DNA of 44,186 nucleotides from JAOABV01 sp039801465 (GTDB taxonomy: Bacteria; Hydrothermota; Tepidihabitantia; Tepidihabitantales; CAIPLT01): positions 1 to 44,186 of the forward strand of contig JBDRUT010000013.1 of assembly GCA_039801465.1 (NCBI GenBank), written 5' to 3'. A program made the translations under genes and the position numbers. Positions 17,309 to 26,260 of this stretch are shown here, one piece after another. The notes under the pieces are model-generated. The model made no database searches. It saw nothing but the letters and a program-made list of their open reading frames with translations, and was not told the origin of the DNA. How positions within the stretch are numbered: position 1 is the stretch's first letter; every line of letters starts with the position of its first letter.

Positions 17309-17330
17309 TATATGCCTTAGATATACAAGT

Positions 17331-17630
17331 CTATTTTATACTTTTCAATTCCTCTTTTTTCTGTTTGATTTTTTCATCCGTCTTTTGAAGTTTATTTATG
17401 ATATCTAACATCTTTTCACTTAGAGTAAATGTCGTTATTGGTTCTGATTGTTTTTTATATTCAGAGTATACCATATTACCTAAATCTTGAAGTAATCGGT
17501 CTTTTTCTCGTTCTAATGAGAATATCTGGAGTTTAATTTTTCCTTTATAAGTCAAATCTTCAGCTTCTTTGAGTGCTATTTTTGTCGTATCTTTGAGCCA
17601 AGTTTTGACATCTTCCCAAATTATTGGCAT
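17331..17630 (-). CDS. Small coiled-coil protein, function unknown
   Basis: 99 residues, strongly charged and helical: an N-terminal amphipathic stretch (WEDVKTWLKDTTKIALKEAE), a middle KLQIFSLEREKDRLLQDLG and a C-terminal coiled coil rich in Lys/Glu/Gln from about residue 70. A Shine-Dalgarno GGAGGT lies 5 bases before the ATG, which fixes the start. There is no signal peptide or membrane helix, so a cytoplasmic location is likely. I do not recognise the family. Its 3' end is duplicated just downstream. Confidence 0.75.
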   Translation of the reverse strand: MPIIWEDVKTWLKDTTKIALKEAEDLTYKGKIKLQIFSLEREKDRLLQDLGNMVYSEYKKQSEPITTFTLSEKMLDIINKLQKTDEKIKQKKEELKSIK

Positions 17631-17714
17631 AATCTACCTCCATTTTTGATTTTTTAGGCTAATCATTGTACTTGCACTCTATTATTCCAGCCATTTAATT
17701 GAAATTCAAATTCA

Positions 17715-20700
17715 TTATTGCATTATAATAAACTTCTCGACAACTGATTTTATCTCTTGTTTACCGGATTGATAAGAACGAGCACTGATTTTGTAAAGAT
17801 AGACACCATTAGCCGGTAGTTTTCCATTTTGGTCTTTACCATCCCATTCAATCTGATTATAACCAAAAGCACAGTATCTTTCCGGTAATGTTTTGATTAA
17901 TCGACCTGCAATCGTATAAATTTTTATCTGCACCCAAGCCGGTTGGGTTAATTCAAATGTAAAATATGAGATAGGAGTGTTAGAAGATGAATAATATAAT
18001 ACTTTATTGATACCCAATCGCTGTTCAGTCGATACCAAAACTTTTACTGAGTCTTGAGTAGTTCTTAAGAGATTATCTGATGCTCGACAGATAATTGTGC
18101 ATTCGCCGGTATCTAAATCAACTGGATAAGAAAATCTGCCTTGCATAAAATTACCAATATCGTAATTGAAATAGGGTGTTAAATCTATATCATAGATATT
18201 TCGATTAAATTTTCTGATGACGAGTCGGGGATAGTAATTTCCCGGAACCGGTGCTAAAAGAATGCCGGAGGTATCAGTTAAAATACCATTGAGATTAAAT
18301 TGTTTGGGCACAATGTCGTTGTTGTTGAGTTTTTTCTCATCGTTGTAGAACTCAATTTTCGGACCAGTGTAATCAGTATTCGGAGCAATGGTTGTATCAA
18401 AGACGATAGTATCTTTAAGAAAACTATAAATCTTATTTTGAGTCGGGTCATAACTGATAGCACTGATACGCGAAGTGTTCAGAATTTCTGTATAATAACC
18501 ACCACCAGCACCTGGTAATATGTCATATCGGATAAATCGAGGAAGTCCTAAAGGCACAACAAAACGGAATCTCATTGTATCATTAATTGGTCTGCCAATA
18601 CCGCGAAAGATTTCATATCCAGATAAGGCGTAAAAGATTGTGCCGATTTCTGATTCATATCGGCGTTGCCAGCGATTAGAAAAGACAGTGGTAGAATAGA
18701 ATTCTGCAGGATTAAATGCTTGACATTGAACTGCACCTGCTGGTTGAAAAGTATCAGGTTGGCTGGAAATCTTTGACATCACATTGGGTAATGCTGGAAT
18801 CATTGCCGGGTCCCCAAACAGATGATAGTAATGATTTTGCGGTGTTGTATAACATGCAAGTAAAAAAGCCCGACCAAGTGTGCTTTCTGGTTGCATAATA
18901 AGTTTTTGAAAGAACATTTTGGCAAAGACATAATTATCTGAAGAAAAAGTGGCTTTACTCGCACCAGTCGTGGCAATAGCGCCTTCTTGTCGGCGCACGA
19001 GTTCTTCAGTAATTGACTCAAATTTTGTATCGTCAAATCTGCCAACTCCGCAACTACCAAAAAAGGCAATCAAATTTCTTTTCCCATTTTTTATTAAAGG
19101 GATATGTTCAGTTTTTAATACTTGCTCATGGGCAATTTGAAAACCGGAACCATGCCCAAAATAGGACAATAATGAGACACCGCGATTCAACTCACGGATT
19201 AGTGCTTCTCGGGCTAATCGTTTCTCTCGAACTTCATTAAAAGGATATTCGGTAAGATAAATCTTTATTGGCTCTAAATGATTAAATAGTTGATTCGTAT
19301 TATAAGTTAAAAAGAATTCAAGATTTTCATTATTGCTAATATGTTCAAACCAGAATCCAACATCAACTGTGCCTTGACCTTTCCATTCATCATCAGATAA
19401 GAGGATAAATCGTTTATTCCAAAATCCTAAAGTTCGTCTTGATTCATAATCAACTAACTTATCATAAAAGTTTCGAACTTCCGTATTATTTCGCGCAGTG
19501 ATTCTACCAAGCATCATATCTGGGGTTGGACCTGGACCATCAAAATCCGCATACCAAGCATCAACTGATAAGGCATTGAATGAATAGACTTGAAAATCGA
19601 TATCATATCCGCGTTCATACGGCGGAACTACCGGAAAAGTTGTTAATTGTAAAATGTTACGATAATCATATGTGCCATCACCTAAGAGTAAACCAAAATA
19701 TGGTTGATACCTTTGAAATAATCGTTTAATCGCACCAGGTTCTTCAATGCCAAAAGCGAAATCATCGTAAATTGCACTTAGCGGAACCGCTTTAACTTGG
19801 GCTTGATTTATCCCTGTAATATTATTCTGACGATAATTTTCTAAAAGTGAGGCATTGGCATAAAGTTCATCCGGCGTAATTATAAGATAGTAAATATTAC
19901 CATAATTTAATGTTCTTCCTACAATCCTGGATTCAATACTTAAAACTTTACGTGCCTTAGTTTCATCTGAGACATAATAAAAAGTTGTGTCGTAATGAGT
20001 TAATCCAAAAATCAAGGTGTCTTTATTTTTATAATAGTTGGTAATCATTTTGGGTGCATAATAATTTGTAATATCCCAAATAATCGGTTTACTATTAGTT
20101 TTAGTTATTACAAAAGTTTGCATTCCCGGTGCGGCATAAAAGTATAAATCTCGCACTGTTGGCAGAAATTCTAGTTTTTGAGAATAGTGCAGATCAAGAA
20201 AATCGAAAAATACTTCCTGGCTACTGGTATTGTATAAAGTAAAATTAATTGTGTTACTCGTGGCTAAAGGTATTCTGCGCTCAATTACAAAATCAAATGG
20301 TGGTGGACCGGATTCTCCGCCACTAAAATAAAAAGTATCAAGATGGTTATTGTTAATACCGACTTTAAGATAATTAGATGATGATTTTCCCCAAAACCGA
20401 CCTGAGACGGAAAAGAGCGACTCCGGATTAGATAAGTTTAAGACAATATCAAAAGTTTTTGAGTCGATGCCTGCTTCTTTGGAAAAAAGTTCCCATATCC
20501 ATAACAGACCGCTTCGGGCAGGACAATCCCGGTCCTGTTCAAGATGGAGATAATTCGGTGCGGAATTTTTCGGATTGGCTTGCGAAGCCGACGAAATCGG
20601 CTCAATTCGTTTGCCATATCCGGAAATTGATAGCGAAAATCCCCAAGTCAACCAGTAGTAGTTATATCGAGTAAACGGATTAGTATAGAATTTAGTCCGT

Positions 20701-21791
20701 TTAAGATTATAACGCGATGGCGATAAACCATAAAATAGAATATAATCATCCTTATCAAAAGAACCGTCTGCTTCACCAGAAATATAGATCGGAATTTCAA
20801 TCATCGTATCAGGATAATAGACATTAGAAGTGCATTCTCCAATATTAAAAACACGAATTGTTCTCGGGTCGATTAATTTTATCGGAAGTCCAGCACGACG
20901 CAATTCTTCATAGGTTATCTTATAAACACCGGTCGATTCAACTTTTATCTTATACCAGTTTAAGTATCCTTGGGGAAATCTCGGGTTGATGCGGTTAAAT
21001 GGCGCAAGCGACTTCCAATTCACTGCTTCTTCACCATTAAGCAAAATTTCTTTAGCCAAGCCGTCAAAATAATCAGGTCGATAGCAAATATTTGCTGGTT
21101 CACTAAATCTAACTCGCACGACGAAACTATAATTAATTATCACGCGTCGGTTTTGATATTGATATTGTATTGGTGTAATTTTTATTCGAGCAATCCTAAT
21201 ATCCCGCAGATAACCAATTTCTGTAATATCGCAGATTTGTTCAGGATAAACCAAATTTTTAGTATAAGTCAGGTTAAGTTTATAAACCGGTTCTTTATCC
21301 CAAAATAACAGCGGCACGGGTGCAATGTTAATGTTATTAAGAGTTGTCGCAGAAATAACACTGGTTGTAATCGTCACATCTCCATTTTGGGGAATACCAA
21401 TTAATATGTCTTGACTTGGTAAATCGAATGCACCTGAAGGCTCTTTGCGCGTTGTGCCTTCAATGTTAAATATTGTAAAAGTTTGATTATCAACGACAAT
21501 ATTATATCGAGTTAGCGCATCTTCAGTAAAATCATAGCGAAAAGTAAACTCAGTTGGTTCGGATTTAATAACTGTAATATTAGTATTAGATAGTGCTTTA
21601 ATTTTAGAAGTAGATGATTGATTAGCGTTTATTTCATTTTCTAAAAGCACCGGTGCTTGAATTGGTATCGATTTTTCCGGTTGCGGTATTTCTTTAATCT
21701 CAGTTGCAGGTGGTTTTATTTGCGTATTTGTTGATGCTGAAATGAACAGTGGTATAAATAAAAAAGAGAATAATGCTAAAATTTTTTTCAT
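17715..21791 (-). CDS. porU: PorU-like C25 peptidase, T9SS sortase
   Basis: 1358 residues. A signal peptide (ILALFSFLFIPLFISAS, residues ~4-20) is followed by a long beta-rich N-terminal part. A gingipain-type C25 peptidase domain follows (about 650-1010), with the catalytic His in SYFGHGSG near residue 880 and the catalytic Cys in AFFGSCGVG near residue 914. The C-terminal part has FlgD-like Ig folds ending in GVYLYKI and KFIIMQ. In T9SS organisms PorU cleaves the C-terminal signal of cargo and joins it to anionic lipopolysaccharide. Size, domain order and the two T9SS-tailed proteins in this window support that role, although other C25 proteins share the layout. Pieces of this gene are scattered upstream. 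Confidence 0.87.
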   Translation of the reverse strand: MKKILALFSFLFIPLFISASTNTQIKPPATEIKEIPQPEKSIPIQAPVLLENEINANQSSTSKIKALSNTNITVIKSEPTEFTFRYDFTEDALTRYNIVVDNQTFTIFNIEGTTRKEPSGAFDLPSQDILIGIPQNGDVTITTSVISATTLNNINIAPVPLLFWDKEPVYKLNLTYTKNLVYPEQICDITEIGYLRDIRIARIKITPIQYQYQNRRVIINYSFVVRVRFSEPANICYRPDYFDGLAKEILLNGEEAVNWKSLAPFNRINPRFPQGYLNWYKIKVESTGVYKITYEELRRAGLPIKLIDPRTIRVFNIGECTSNVYYPDTMIEIPIYISGEADGSFDKDDYILFYGLSPSRYNLKRTKFYTNPFTRYNYYWLTWGFSLSISGYGKRIEPISSASQANPKNSAPNYLHLEQDRDCPARSGLLWIWELFSKEAGIDSKTFDIVLNLSNPESLFSVSGRFWGKSSSNYLKVGINNNHLDTFYFSGGESGPPPFDFVIERRIPLATSNTINFTLYNTSSQEVFFDFLDLHYSQKLEFLPTVRDLYFYAAPGMQTFVITKTNSKPIIWDITNYYAPKMITNYYKNKDTLIFGLTHYDTTFYYVSDETKARKVLSIESRIVGRTLNYGNIYYLIITPDELYANASLLENYRQNNITGINQAQVKAVPLSAIYDDFAFGIEEPGAIKRLFQRYQPYFGLLLGDGTYDYRNILQLTTFPVVPPYERGYDIDFQVYSFNALSVDAWYADFDGPGPTPDMMLGRITARNNTEVRNFYDKLVDYESRRTLGFWNKRFILLSDDEWKGQGTVDVGFWFEHISNNENLEFFLTYNTNQLFNHLEPIKIYLTEYPFNEVREKRLAREALIRELNRGVSLLSYFGHGSGFQIAHEQVLKTEHIPLIKNGKRNLIAFFGSCGVGRFDDTKFESITEELVRRQEGAIATTGASKATFSSDNYVFAKMFFQKLIMQPESTLGRAFLLACYTTPQNHYYHLFGDPAMIPALPNVMSKISSQPDTFQPAGAVQCQAFNPAEFYSTTVFSNRWQRRYESEIGTIFYALSGYEIFRGIGRPINDTMRFRFVVPLGLPRFIRYDILPGAGGGYYTEILNTSRISAISYDPTQNKIYSFLKDTIVFDTTIAPNTDYTGPKIEFYNDEKKLNNNDIVPKQFNLNGILTDTSGILLAPVPGNYYPRLVIRKFNRNIYDIDLTPYFNYDIGNFMQGRFSYPVDLDTGECTIICRASDNLLRTTQDSVKVLVSTEQRLGINKVLYYSSSNTPISYFTFELTQPAWVQIKIYTIAGRLIKTLPERYCAFGYNQIEWDGKDQNGKLPANGVYLYKISARSYQSGKQEIKSVVEKFIIMQ

Positions 21792-22216
21792 AACAAAATT
21801 ACGGTAATGTAAAGATTATTTCCACCAAGATTTTTCTTTATCCCAAAATAACGAAAATCAGATATCAACAAAGATTTTTTCATAATTAAATTCTAATATG
21901 AACTTTATCCAATTTAAAAAGGATTCGTTTTATATCAAACATGAAGCGGTTAAATATTTTTCTTATATTAAATTATAATCCTAAAGATAATGATGTCAAT
22001 CTATATGATGAAAAAGTTCCCCAAGTGAGCCAATAGTAATTATACCGAGTAAAAGGATTAGTATAGAACTTAGTCCGATTAAGATTATATCAGACACCTG
22101 ATTTGAATATATACGATTCGAAAGGTTAGGCTGGAAATGTTAGATAAAGTAAGGACCTTTAAGGAAAAATCATCTTTGGCATCGTACTTATATTTTTCGC
22201 CAGTTAGATACACTGC
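21792..22216 (-). pseudogene. Scrambled porU-derived fragments
   Basis: Minus strand, about 21974-22205: the frame reads YLTGEKYKYDAKDDFS, then after a break NRTKFYTNPFTRYNYYWLTW, matching residues ~336-384 of the neighbouring PorU (YISGEADGSFDKDDYI and KRTKFYTNPFTRYNYYWLTW). It carries frame changes and a stop. A second piece at 21835-21853 is a 19-base identical match to 21291-21309 in porU (the LFWDKE codons, ~residue 161). The order of the pieces is reversed relative to the gene, so this is not one collinear decayed paralogue. Confidence 0.8.
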
Positions 22217-23452
22217 TCAAAAGGTATTTAGTTTTAAGTATTGCGATAGAATAAATCCCAAACCCGCACCGACTAAAATCAACCAAACCGGACTGATTTG
22301 AAACTTAATCAGTAAAGCAAAACTTATCAAGGCAAATCCGATTTTTATAAGCGAACCGATGGTGCAATTGCAGATTAAAACATTGTGATGTGAAGCCAAA
22401 ATAATTGTTGCCGAGATAAGAAATCCAACAATCGCAGGTTTTATTCCATTGACAAATCCTTTCAGATAATTAGCAATTGATAGGCGCTGATTACTTTTTA
22501 TAAACCGATGATAAATTCCTAAAATTATTGCTAAGATAAGTAGTGAAGGTAGAAAGATTGCGATCGTTGCGACTATTGCGCCAATAATTCCTGCAACTTT
22601 ATAACCAACAAAAGTTGCTACTAAAGCCACTGGCCCGGGTGTTATTTGACTTATCGCAACACCTGACAGCAGTTCTGATTGGGTGAGCCATTTTTGGATG
22701 GTAACGACTTCATGTTCAATAAAGGGAATCGCCGCATATCCACCACCAAAGATAAAAGCACCAATCTCTAAAAAGATCAAGGCTAAAATTACTATGTTCT
22801 TCAGTTTGATTATAAAAGAACCCGGTTCCAATCTGGATGTTGATAAAAGAATAAACGGAGTTGTTAATACTGGTAGGATGAGATTAATTTTAAGCGTTTG
22901 CCGTTGCGAAATAATTATGCCGATGAGACCACAGGCAAAAAAGATTATAATTGGACTAATCTTAAGAAAATTAGCCGTTAATGCTAATATCGCAATAACA
23001 ATTGTTGTTAAGTCTTTAAGATAGAGTTTTGCCATATCAAAACTCGCCCAAGCGAGAATTCCGATAATTATCGGTTGAATCCAAGCAAAAATATTATTCA
23101 GGATTAATACTTGTTGGGAACGAAAATAGATATAACTTAAAATTAGAGTTGATAGAAAGCCGGGAAAAAGAAATGCGATTACCGAACTGACCATTCCTTT
23201 TTTGCCTTTAATCTTAAACCCAAGATATTGGACATAATTGGGAATGAATGGACCGGGTATCATTTGACCTAAAGTTACCGCAGTGGCTAAATCGTCATCT
23301 GTTGCCCATTTTTTATTTGAAACAATATATCTCCGTAAAATTGCCAGCATACCAACTCCACCACCAAACCCAATAGTTCCAATTTTAAGAAAAGTTAGAA
23401 TTAAGTCTTTAAGCCGTATTGGCTTTTTAATGTTTTCCGTCATGTCATCCAT
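22217..23452 (-). CDS. chrA: Chromate transporter (CHR family)
   Basis: 411 residues in two homologous halves, each with about six helices. The first half has FLKIGTIGFGGGVGMLAIL and GQMIPGPF; the second has FLEIGAFIFGGGYAAIPFIE and ISQITPGPVA. These paired FGGG and (P)GP motifs define long-chain CHR transporters, which export chromate in characterised cases; natural substrates are often unknown. Two starts are possible; the ATG at 23443 fits better because a TATAAT lies only 3 bases before the upstream ATG. No chrB or other metal-resistance gene adjoins it. Confidence 0.88.
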   Translation of the reverse strand: MDDMTENIKKPIRLKDLILTFLKIGTIGFGGGVGMLAILRRYIVSNKKWATDDDLATAVTLGQMIPGPFIPNYVQYLGFKIKGKKGMVSSVIAFLFPGFLSTLILSYIYFRSQQVLILNNIFAWIQPIIIGILAWASFDMAKLYLKDLTTIVIAILALTANFLKISPIIIFFACGLIGIIISQRQTLKINLILPVLTTPFILLSTSRLEPGSFIIKLKNIVILALIFLEIGAFIFGGGYAAIPFIEHEVVTIQKWLTQSELLSGVAISQITPGPVALVATFVGYKVAGIIGAIVATIAIFLPSLLILAIILGIYHRFIKSNQRLSIANYLKGFVNGIKPAIVGFLISATIILASHHNVLICNCTIGSLIKIGFALISFALLIKFQISPVWLILVGAGLGFILSQYLKLNTF

Positions 23453-23587
23453 TCGATTATAATATCTAAAAATATAGAATAGACAAGATAGAAATTAGGA
23501 AGACAATAAGGGAAATAAAACTACAGTCTTATTTTTTTATTTCGATCAAAGGCGCAATTATCGCTGACGTTATTTGTTATCAACAGA

Positions 23588-23623
23588 ATAAAAAAGACCG
23601 CAGTTTTTTATTTCTGCGGTCTT
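23588..23623 (-). terminator. Rho-independent terminator of the sigma/Spy operon
   Basis: AAGACCGCAG (23594-23603) and CTGCGGTCTT (23614-23623) form a perfect 10-bp stem with a 10-base loop. Read on the minus strand a T-run follows the stem (complement of 23590-23595). It lies 31 bases after the Spy-like gene's stop. Confidence 0.92.
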
Positions 23624-23653
23624 ACTATGGTCTTACTATTGCTCAATCAGAAA

Positions 23654-24286
23654 TTACCAGAATCGCCAGGGTCGTTTTGGTCGCATCTCTTTTTTCATCT
23701 CTTTTGCTCGATGGATGACATCGCGTAACTCTTCATTAAACCGCATCTGAAAGAGCATAAATTTTGCTTGTTGTTCAGGCGTCAGAATTGAGGCAATCTC
23801 TTTACGCAGTTTTTTCTCAAGTTCTTGAAATTTAGTTTCGTTCAACTCCATCTCTTGAATCTTTGCCTTAAGCTCTTTCTCATATTTCTTAGCATCACGC
23901 AAATAATCTTCAATCTCATCTAAAATCTTCATCCGCTTCTGGTCGAACTCTTCACGGGCTCTTCTCAATTCTTTTAATTTCGGAAAGAACCGTATACTTT
24001 GGTCTTCAGTCAGATTTAAGACTTCAGTCAATTTCCAAGCCCTTATCATTTCCAGTTTTTCTTTTGGTTCTTTCTCTCTAAAATCAGGACCACCGGGCTT
24101 TTCCGGCATCTCGGCCAATGCGATCTCATCTTCATCCGCAAAACATATTTCACACTGGGAACAAGAAGGCTTCATCATTGGTGAATGGGGTGGATAAGGT
24201 TCTTTAGACATCGGAGGTTGAGGTATCATTGGTTGAGCAAAGATAACACCTAAACTAAAAAGAAAAATTGTAATGAGTTTTGTCAT
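23654..24286 (-). CDS. Spy/CpxP-like periplasmic LTxxQ-type protein
   Basis: Translation most likely begins at the ATG at 24286, which has GGAGG 6 bases upstream; the frame is open further. The 210-residue product has a signal peptide (TKLITIFLFSLGVIFAQ), a proline/methionine-rich segment, a short Cys-containing patch (CSQCEIC) and then a long charged helical region. In that region LNLTEDQSIRFFPKL and LTPEQQAKF (~95 and ~175) are LTxxQ-type motifs as in CpxP, Spy and CnrX-like proteins. These are periplasmic chaperones or stress/metal sensors. It follows the anti-sigma gene in the same direction, so it is probably controlled by, or feeds back on, that sigma factor. Confidence 0.78.
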   Translation of the reverse strand: MTKLITIFLFSLGVIFAQPMIPQPPMSKEPYPPHSPMMKPSCSQCEICFADEDEIALAEMPEKPGGPDFREKEPKEKLEMIRAWKLTEVLNLTEDQSIRFFPKLKELRRAREEFDQKRMKILDEIEDYLRDAKKYEKELKAKIQEMELNETKFQELEKKLRKEIASILTPEQQAKFMLFQMRFNEELRDVIHRAKEMKKEMRPKRPWRFW

Positions 24287-24300
24287 ATTTGCCTCCAATA

Positions 24301-24360
24301 ACATTGAGACTGAGCATTATGTAAAAAGTAATTAGATTTCATATCACTTAGTCTCAATGT
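24301..24360 (-). promoter_or_regulatory. Long-stem hairpin before the Spy-like gene
   Basis: Bases 24301-24314 pair with 24347-24360 (14 bp with one G-U pair) around a 32-base loop. In the mRNA it would end a few bases before the GGAGG of the Spy-like gene. It lies between the anti-sigma and Spy-like genes, so it could be a processing, stability or translation-control element; no T-run follows. Confidence 0.5.
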
Positions 24361-24400
24361 CTCAATTAAGATATTTTTAAGATGTCCATTAATAATGTTT
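24351..24400 (-). repeat. Copy of the anti-sigma gene 3' end
   Basis: About 45-50 bases (for instance AATTAAGATATTTTT at 24364-24378) repeat the last codons of the anti-sigma gene (24408-24458) at an offset of 57-58 bases with around 85% identity. A one-base deletion shifts the frame. The copy lies directly downstream of the gene. Confidence 0.7.
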
Positions 24401-24418
24401 CCTTTCGGTCTCATTGCC

Positions 24419-25012
24419 TTAATTAAGATATTTTTTAAGAAGTTGATTAACAATATCTTCTTTTTCATCATTGGAAAGTTGCGAAAATAAGTCAATTGGC
24501 TCAGCACTAAAAATCAGTTCGCGGTCAATCTGTTTTACTTCGTCGCTCAAGACTTCAGCAATCATCTGGTCATTAATCAGTTCTTGAGTCTTAGTATCTA
24601 AATGTTCATAGAGATAAGTAACATTGTGAATATCTGGCTTGAGTTCAGTAAACAATTGGTCTTCAGAAGCAGTAGGCATTTTTTTAGTATTCACAATATA
24701 AGTTGCAATTATAACAACCAAAAGAATCATCGCTGAAGCAAATACTGGGATTAAGCGTGGTAAAACTTTGGGTTTCGGTTGCAAATTTTTAATCTTGTGA
24801 CGAACTTGAATTAAGAAATCTTCAGACGGATAAGGATAACATGTCTCTAATTGGAACTCTTGAGTCAGCGCTAAAACTGATTTTAGTTCTTGTAATTCTC
24901 TTGAGCAAACCGCACATTGTTTAAGATGCTCAGCAATCTTTTGAGTATCTCGGAAAGACAATTCTTGATTAAGATAGTCAATCAATTTTTCTTGAACACT
25001 CTTACACTTCAT
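24419..25012 (-). CDS. Anti-sigma factor with zinc-finger (ZAS) domain
   Basis: Start chosen at 25012: this ATG overlaps the sigma gene stop (ATGA) and has AGGAG upstream. The 197-residue protein has an N-terminal zinc-binding anti-sigma motif, HxxxCxxC, at H29-C33-C36 plus C3. One membrane helix follows (VFASAMILLVVIIATYIV, ~90-107), then a periplasmic acidic part of about 85 residues. Such proteins hold their ECF sigma factor at the membrane until an envelope signal releases it. The coupled gene order sigma then anti-sigma supports this. Confidence 0.87.
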   Translation of the reverse strand: MKCKSVQEKLIDYLNQELSFRDTQKIAEHLKQCAVCSRELQELKSVLALTQEFQLETCYPYPSEDFLIQVRHKIKNLQPKPKVLPRLIPVFASAMILLVVIIATYIVNTKKMPTASEDQLFTELKPDIHNVTYLYEHLDTKTQELINDQMIAEVLSDEVKQIDRELIFSAEPIDLFSQLSNDEKEDIVNQLLKKYLN

Positions 25013-25617
25013 AATAACTTCTCCTGCCATTCTTTAAGCAAAATTTGTAATCGTTTCAGCGCATGATGATAATTTGCCTTCACTGTGCCGATTGACAGAT
25101 TGAGAATCTTCGCAATTTCGTCATTCCTAAAATTTTCATACTGTCGCATGATAAAGATTTTTCTTTGTTGAATGGGCAATTGGTTGACTGCATTACTAAT
25201 CGCAACTGCTAACTCTTGTCGTTGCCTTAACATCTCAGGTTGCATTTCTGTTTTTTCTCTAATTGGTTCTAAAAGTAGAGTTTCTTCTGGCATATCATCT
25301 AAAGATAAGACATCCAGTTCTTTTCTGTGTTTTTTTCGATAACTGAGACAAAGATTAAAGCAGATTCGAAAAATCCAGGTATAAAAAGAAGACCGCTCTT
25401 TGAATTTTGGCAAAGCCTGATAGGCTCGAACAAAAGTTTCTTGGGATAAATCCCAGGCAACTTCTTGATTACGAACCATTCGTAAAGCCAGATGGTAAAT
25501 CTTACTTTGATAGCGTTTGACCAGTTCATCAAAACTTGCTTCATCACCTTGTTTGAATGCCCTAACCAGTTCTTTATCCGCGCACGCATTCCGAGAAACT
25601 GATTGTGCCGAGTCCAT
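25009..25617 (-). CDS. ECF (RpoE-like) RNA polymerase sigma factor
   Basis: 202 residues. Region 2 carries FDELVKRYQSKIYHLALRMV and the DLSQETFVRAYQAL (2.2-2.3) motif. Region 4 carries QLPIQQRKIFIMRQYENF and the helix-turn-helix DEIAKILNLSIGTVKANYHHA. There is no region 1 or 3, as expected of extracytoplasmic-function sigma factors. It heads a three-gene unit with its anti-sigma factor (4-base overlap) and a Spy-like periplasmic protein, so it most likely answers envelope stress. I could not fix its own promoter. Confidence 0.93.
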   Translation of the reverse strand: MDSAQSVSRNACADKELVRAFKQGDEASFDELVKRYQSKIYHLALRMVRNQEVAWDLSQETFVRAYQALPKFKERSSFYTWIFRICFNLCLSYRKKHRKELDVLSLDDMPEETLLLEPIREKTEMQPEMLRQRQELAVAISNAVNQLPIQQRKIFIMRQYENFRNDEIAKILNLSIGTVKANYHHALKRLQILLKEWQEKLL

Positions 25618-26260
25618 TGGATTAAATTAAATCTTCCTTTTCGCACATAGAATTAGACTAAAAAGTTCATTAAAAAGTTTAATTAAACAAACAATTAAGT
25701 CAATCTCAAAAAATACATTCTTTTTCTTAATGATGATCAAAAGGTTATAATACCAAACAGGGAATTAAAAAAAAGTTCAATATTTTTGACTGTCTTTTGG
25801 ACCTTTGAACTTTCAATCTTTTGCTCCTTTATTAATAGAAAAATTAACTTTACCTAAAATTTTTTCCCCAAAATGCCATTTTTATGCATCTTAGCATTAT
25901 AGATGACAATAAATAAAAGTTTAAAAGTTAAAAGGTTCAAATGTTAAAAAATTCAACAGTTAAAATGAAAATCTGGCAACAAAGAGAATTGAAAATACAC
26001 GTATTAATCCAAATCCTTAAAGCGATACTTGACTTATTTTCAAAGACTTAAAGATAATTATGCCTGTTAAATATTGCAGGACAGGATATTTAATTGATTT
26101 ATTCTCAAAGAGTTAAAGATAAAGATGCGGTATATTGAATATCCCTATAATGGCTGATGTCTATATTAATTTCAAAAGTATGATTTCTGAAATTAAGAAA
26201 AGGCTAAAAATGATTTGTTTGGTTGTTTTTATATCTTTGTCTGTTTGGGTTTAAGCAACA
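25618..26260. repeat. Repeat-rich intergenic region
   Basis: About 640 bases without a firm gene. Octamer-periodic stretches occur at 25785-25825 (CTTTTGGA, CCTTTGAA, CTTTCAAT and so on) and 25918-25970 (AAAAGTTT, AAAAGTTA, AAAGGTTC and so on). A ~50-base imperfect tandem repeat has copies starting at 26029 and 26094 (both beginning TTGAYTTATT, then CAAAG and TTAAAGATAA). A 34-codon frame at 26150-26254 ends in a hydrophobic stretch and begins MADVY like the transposase at 44145, but is too short to call. Confidence 0.55.

Noticed and set aside
26150..26254. 34-codon frame starting MADVY like the transposase at 44145
   Set aside because: Only the first ~15 bases agree and the remainder is unrelated; too short to claim an IS remnant.
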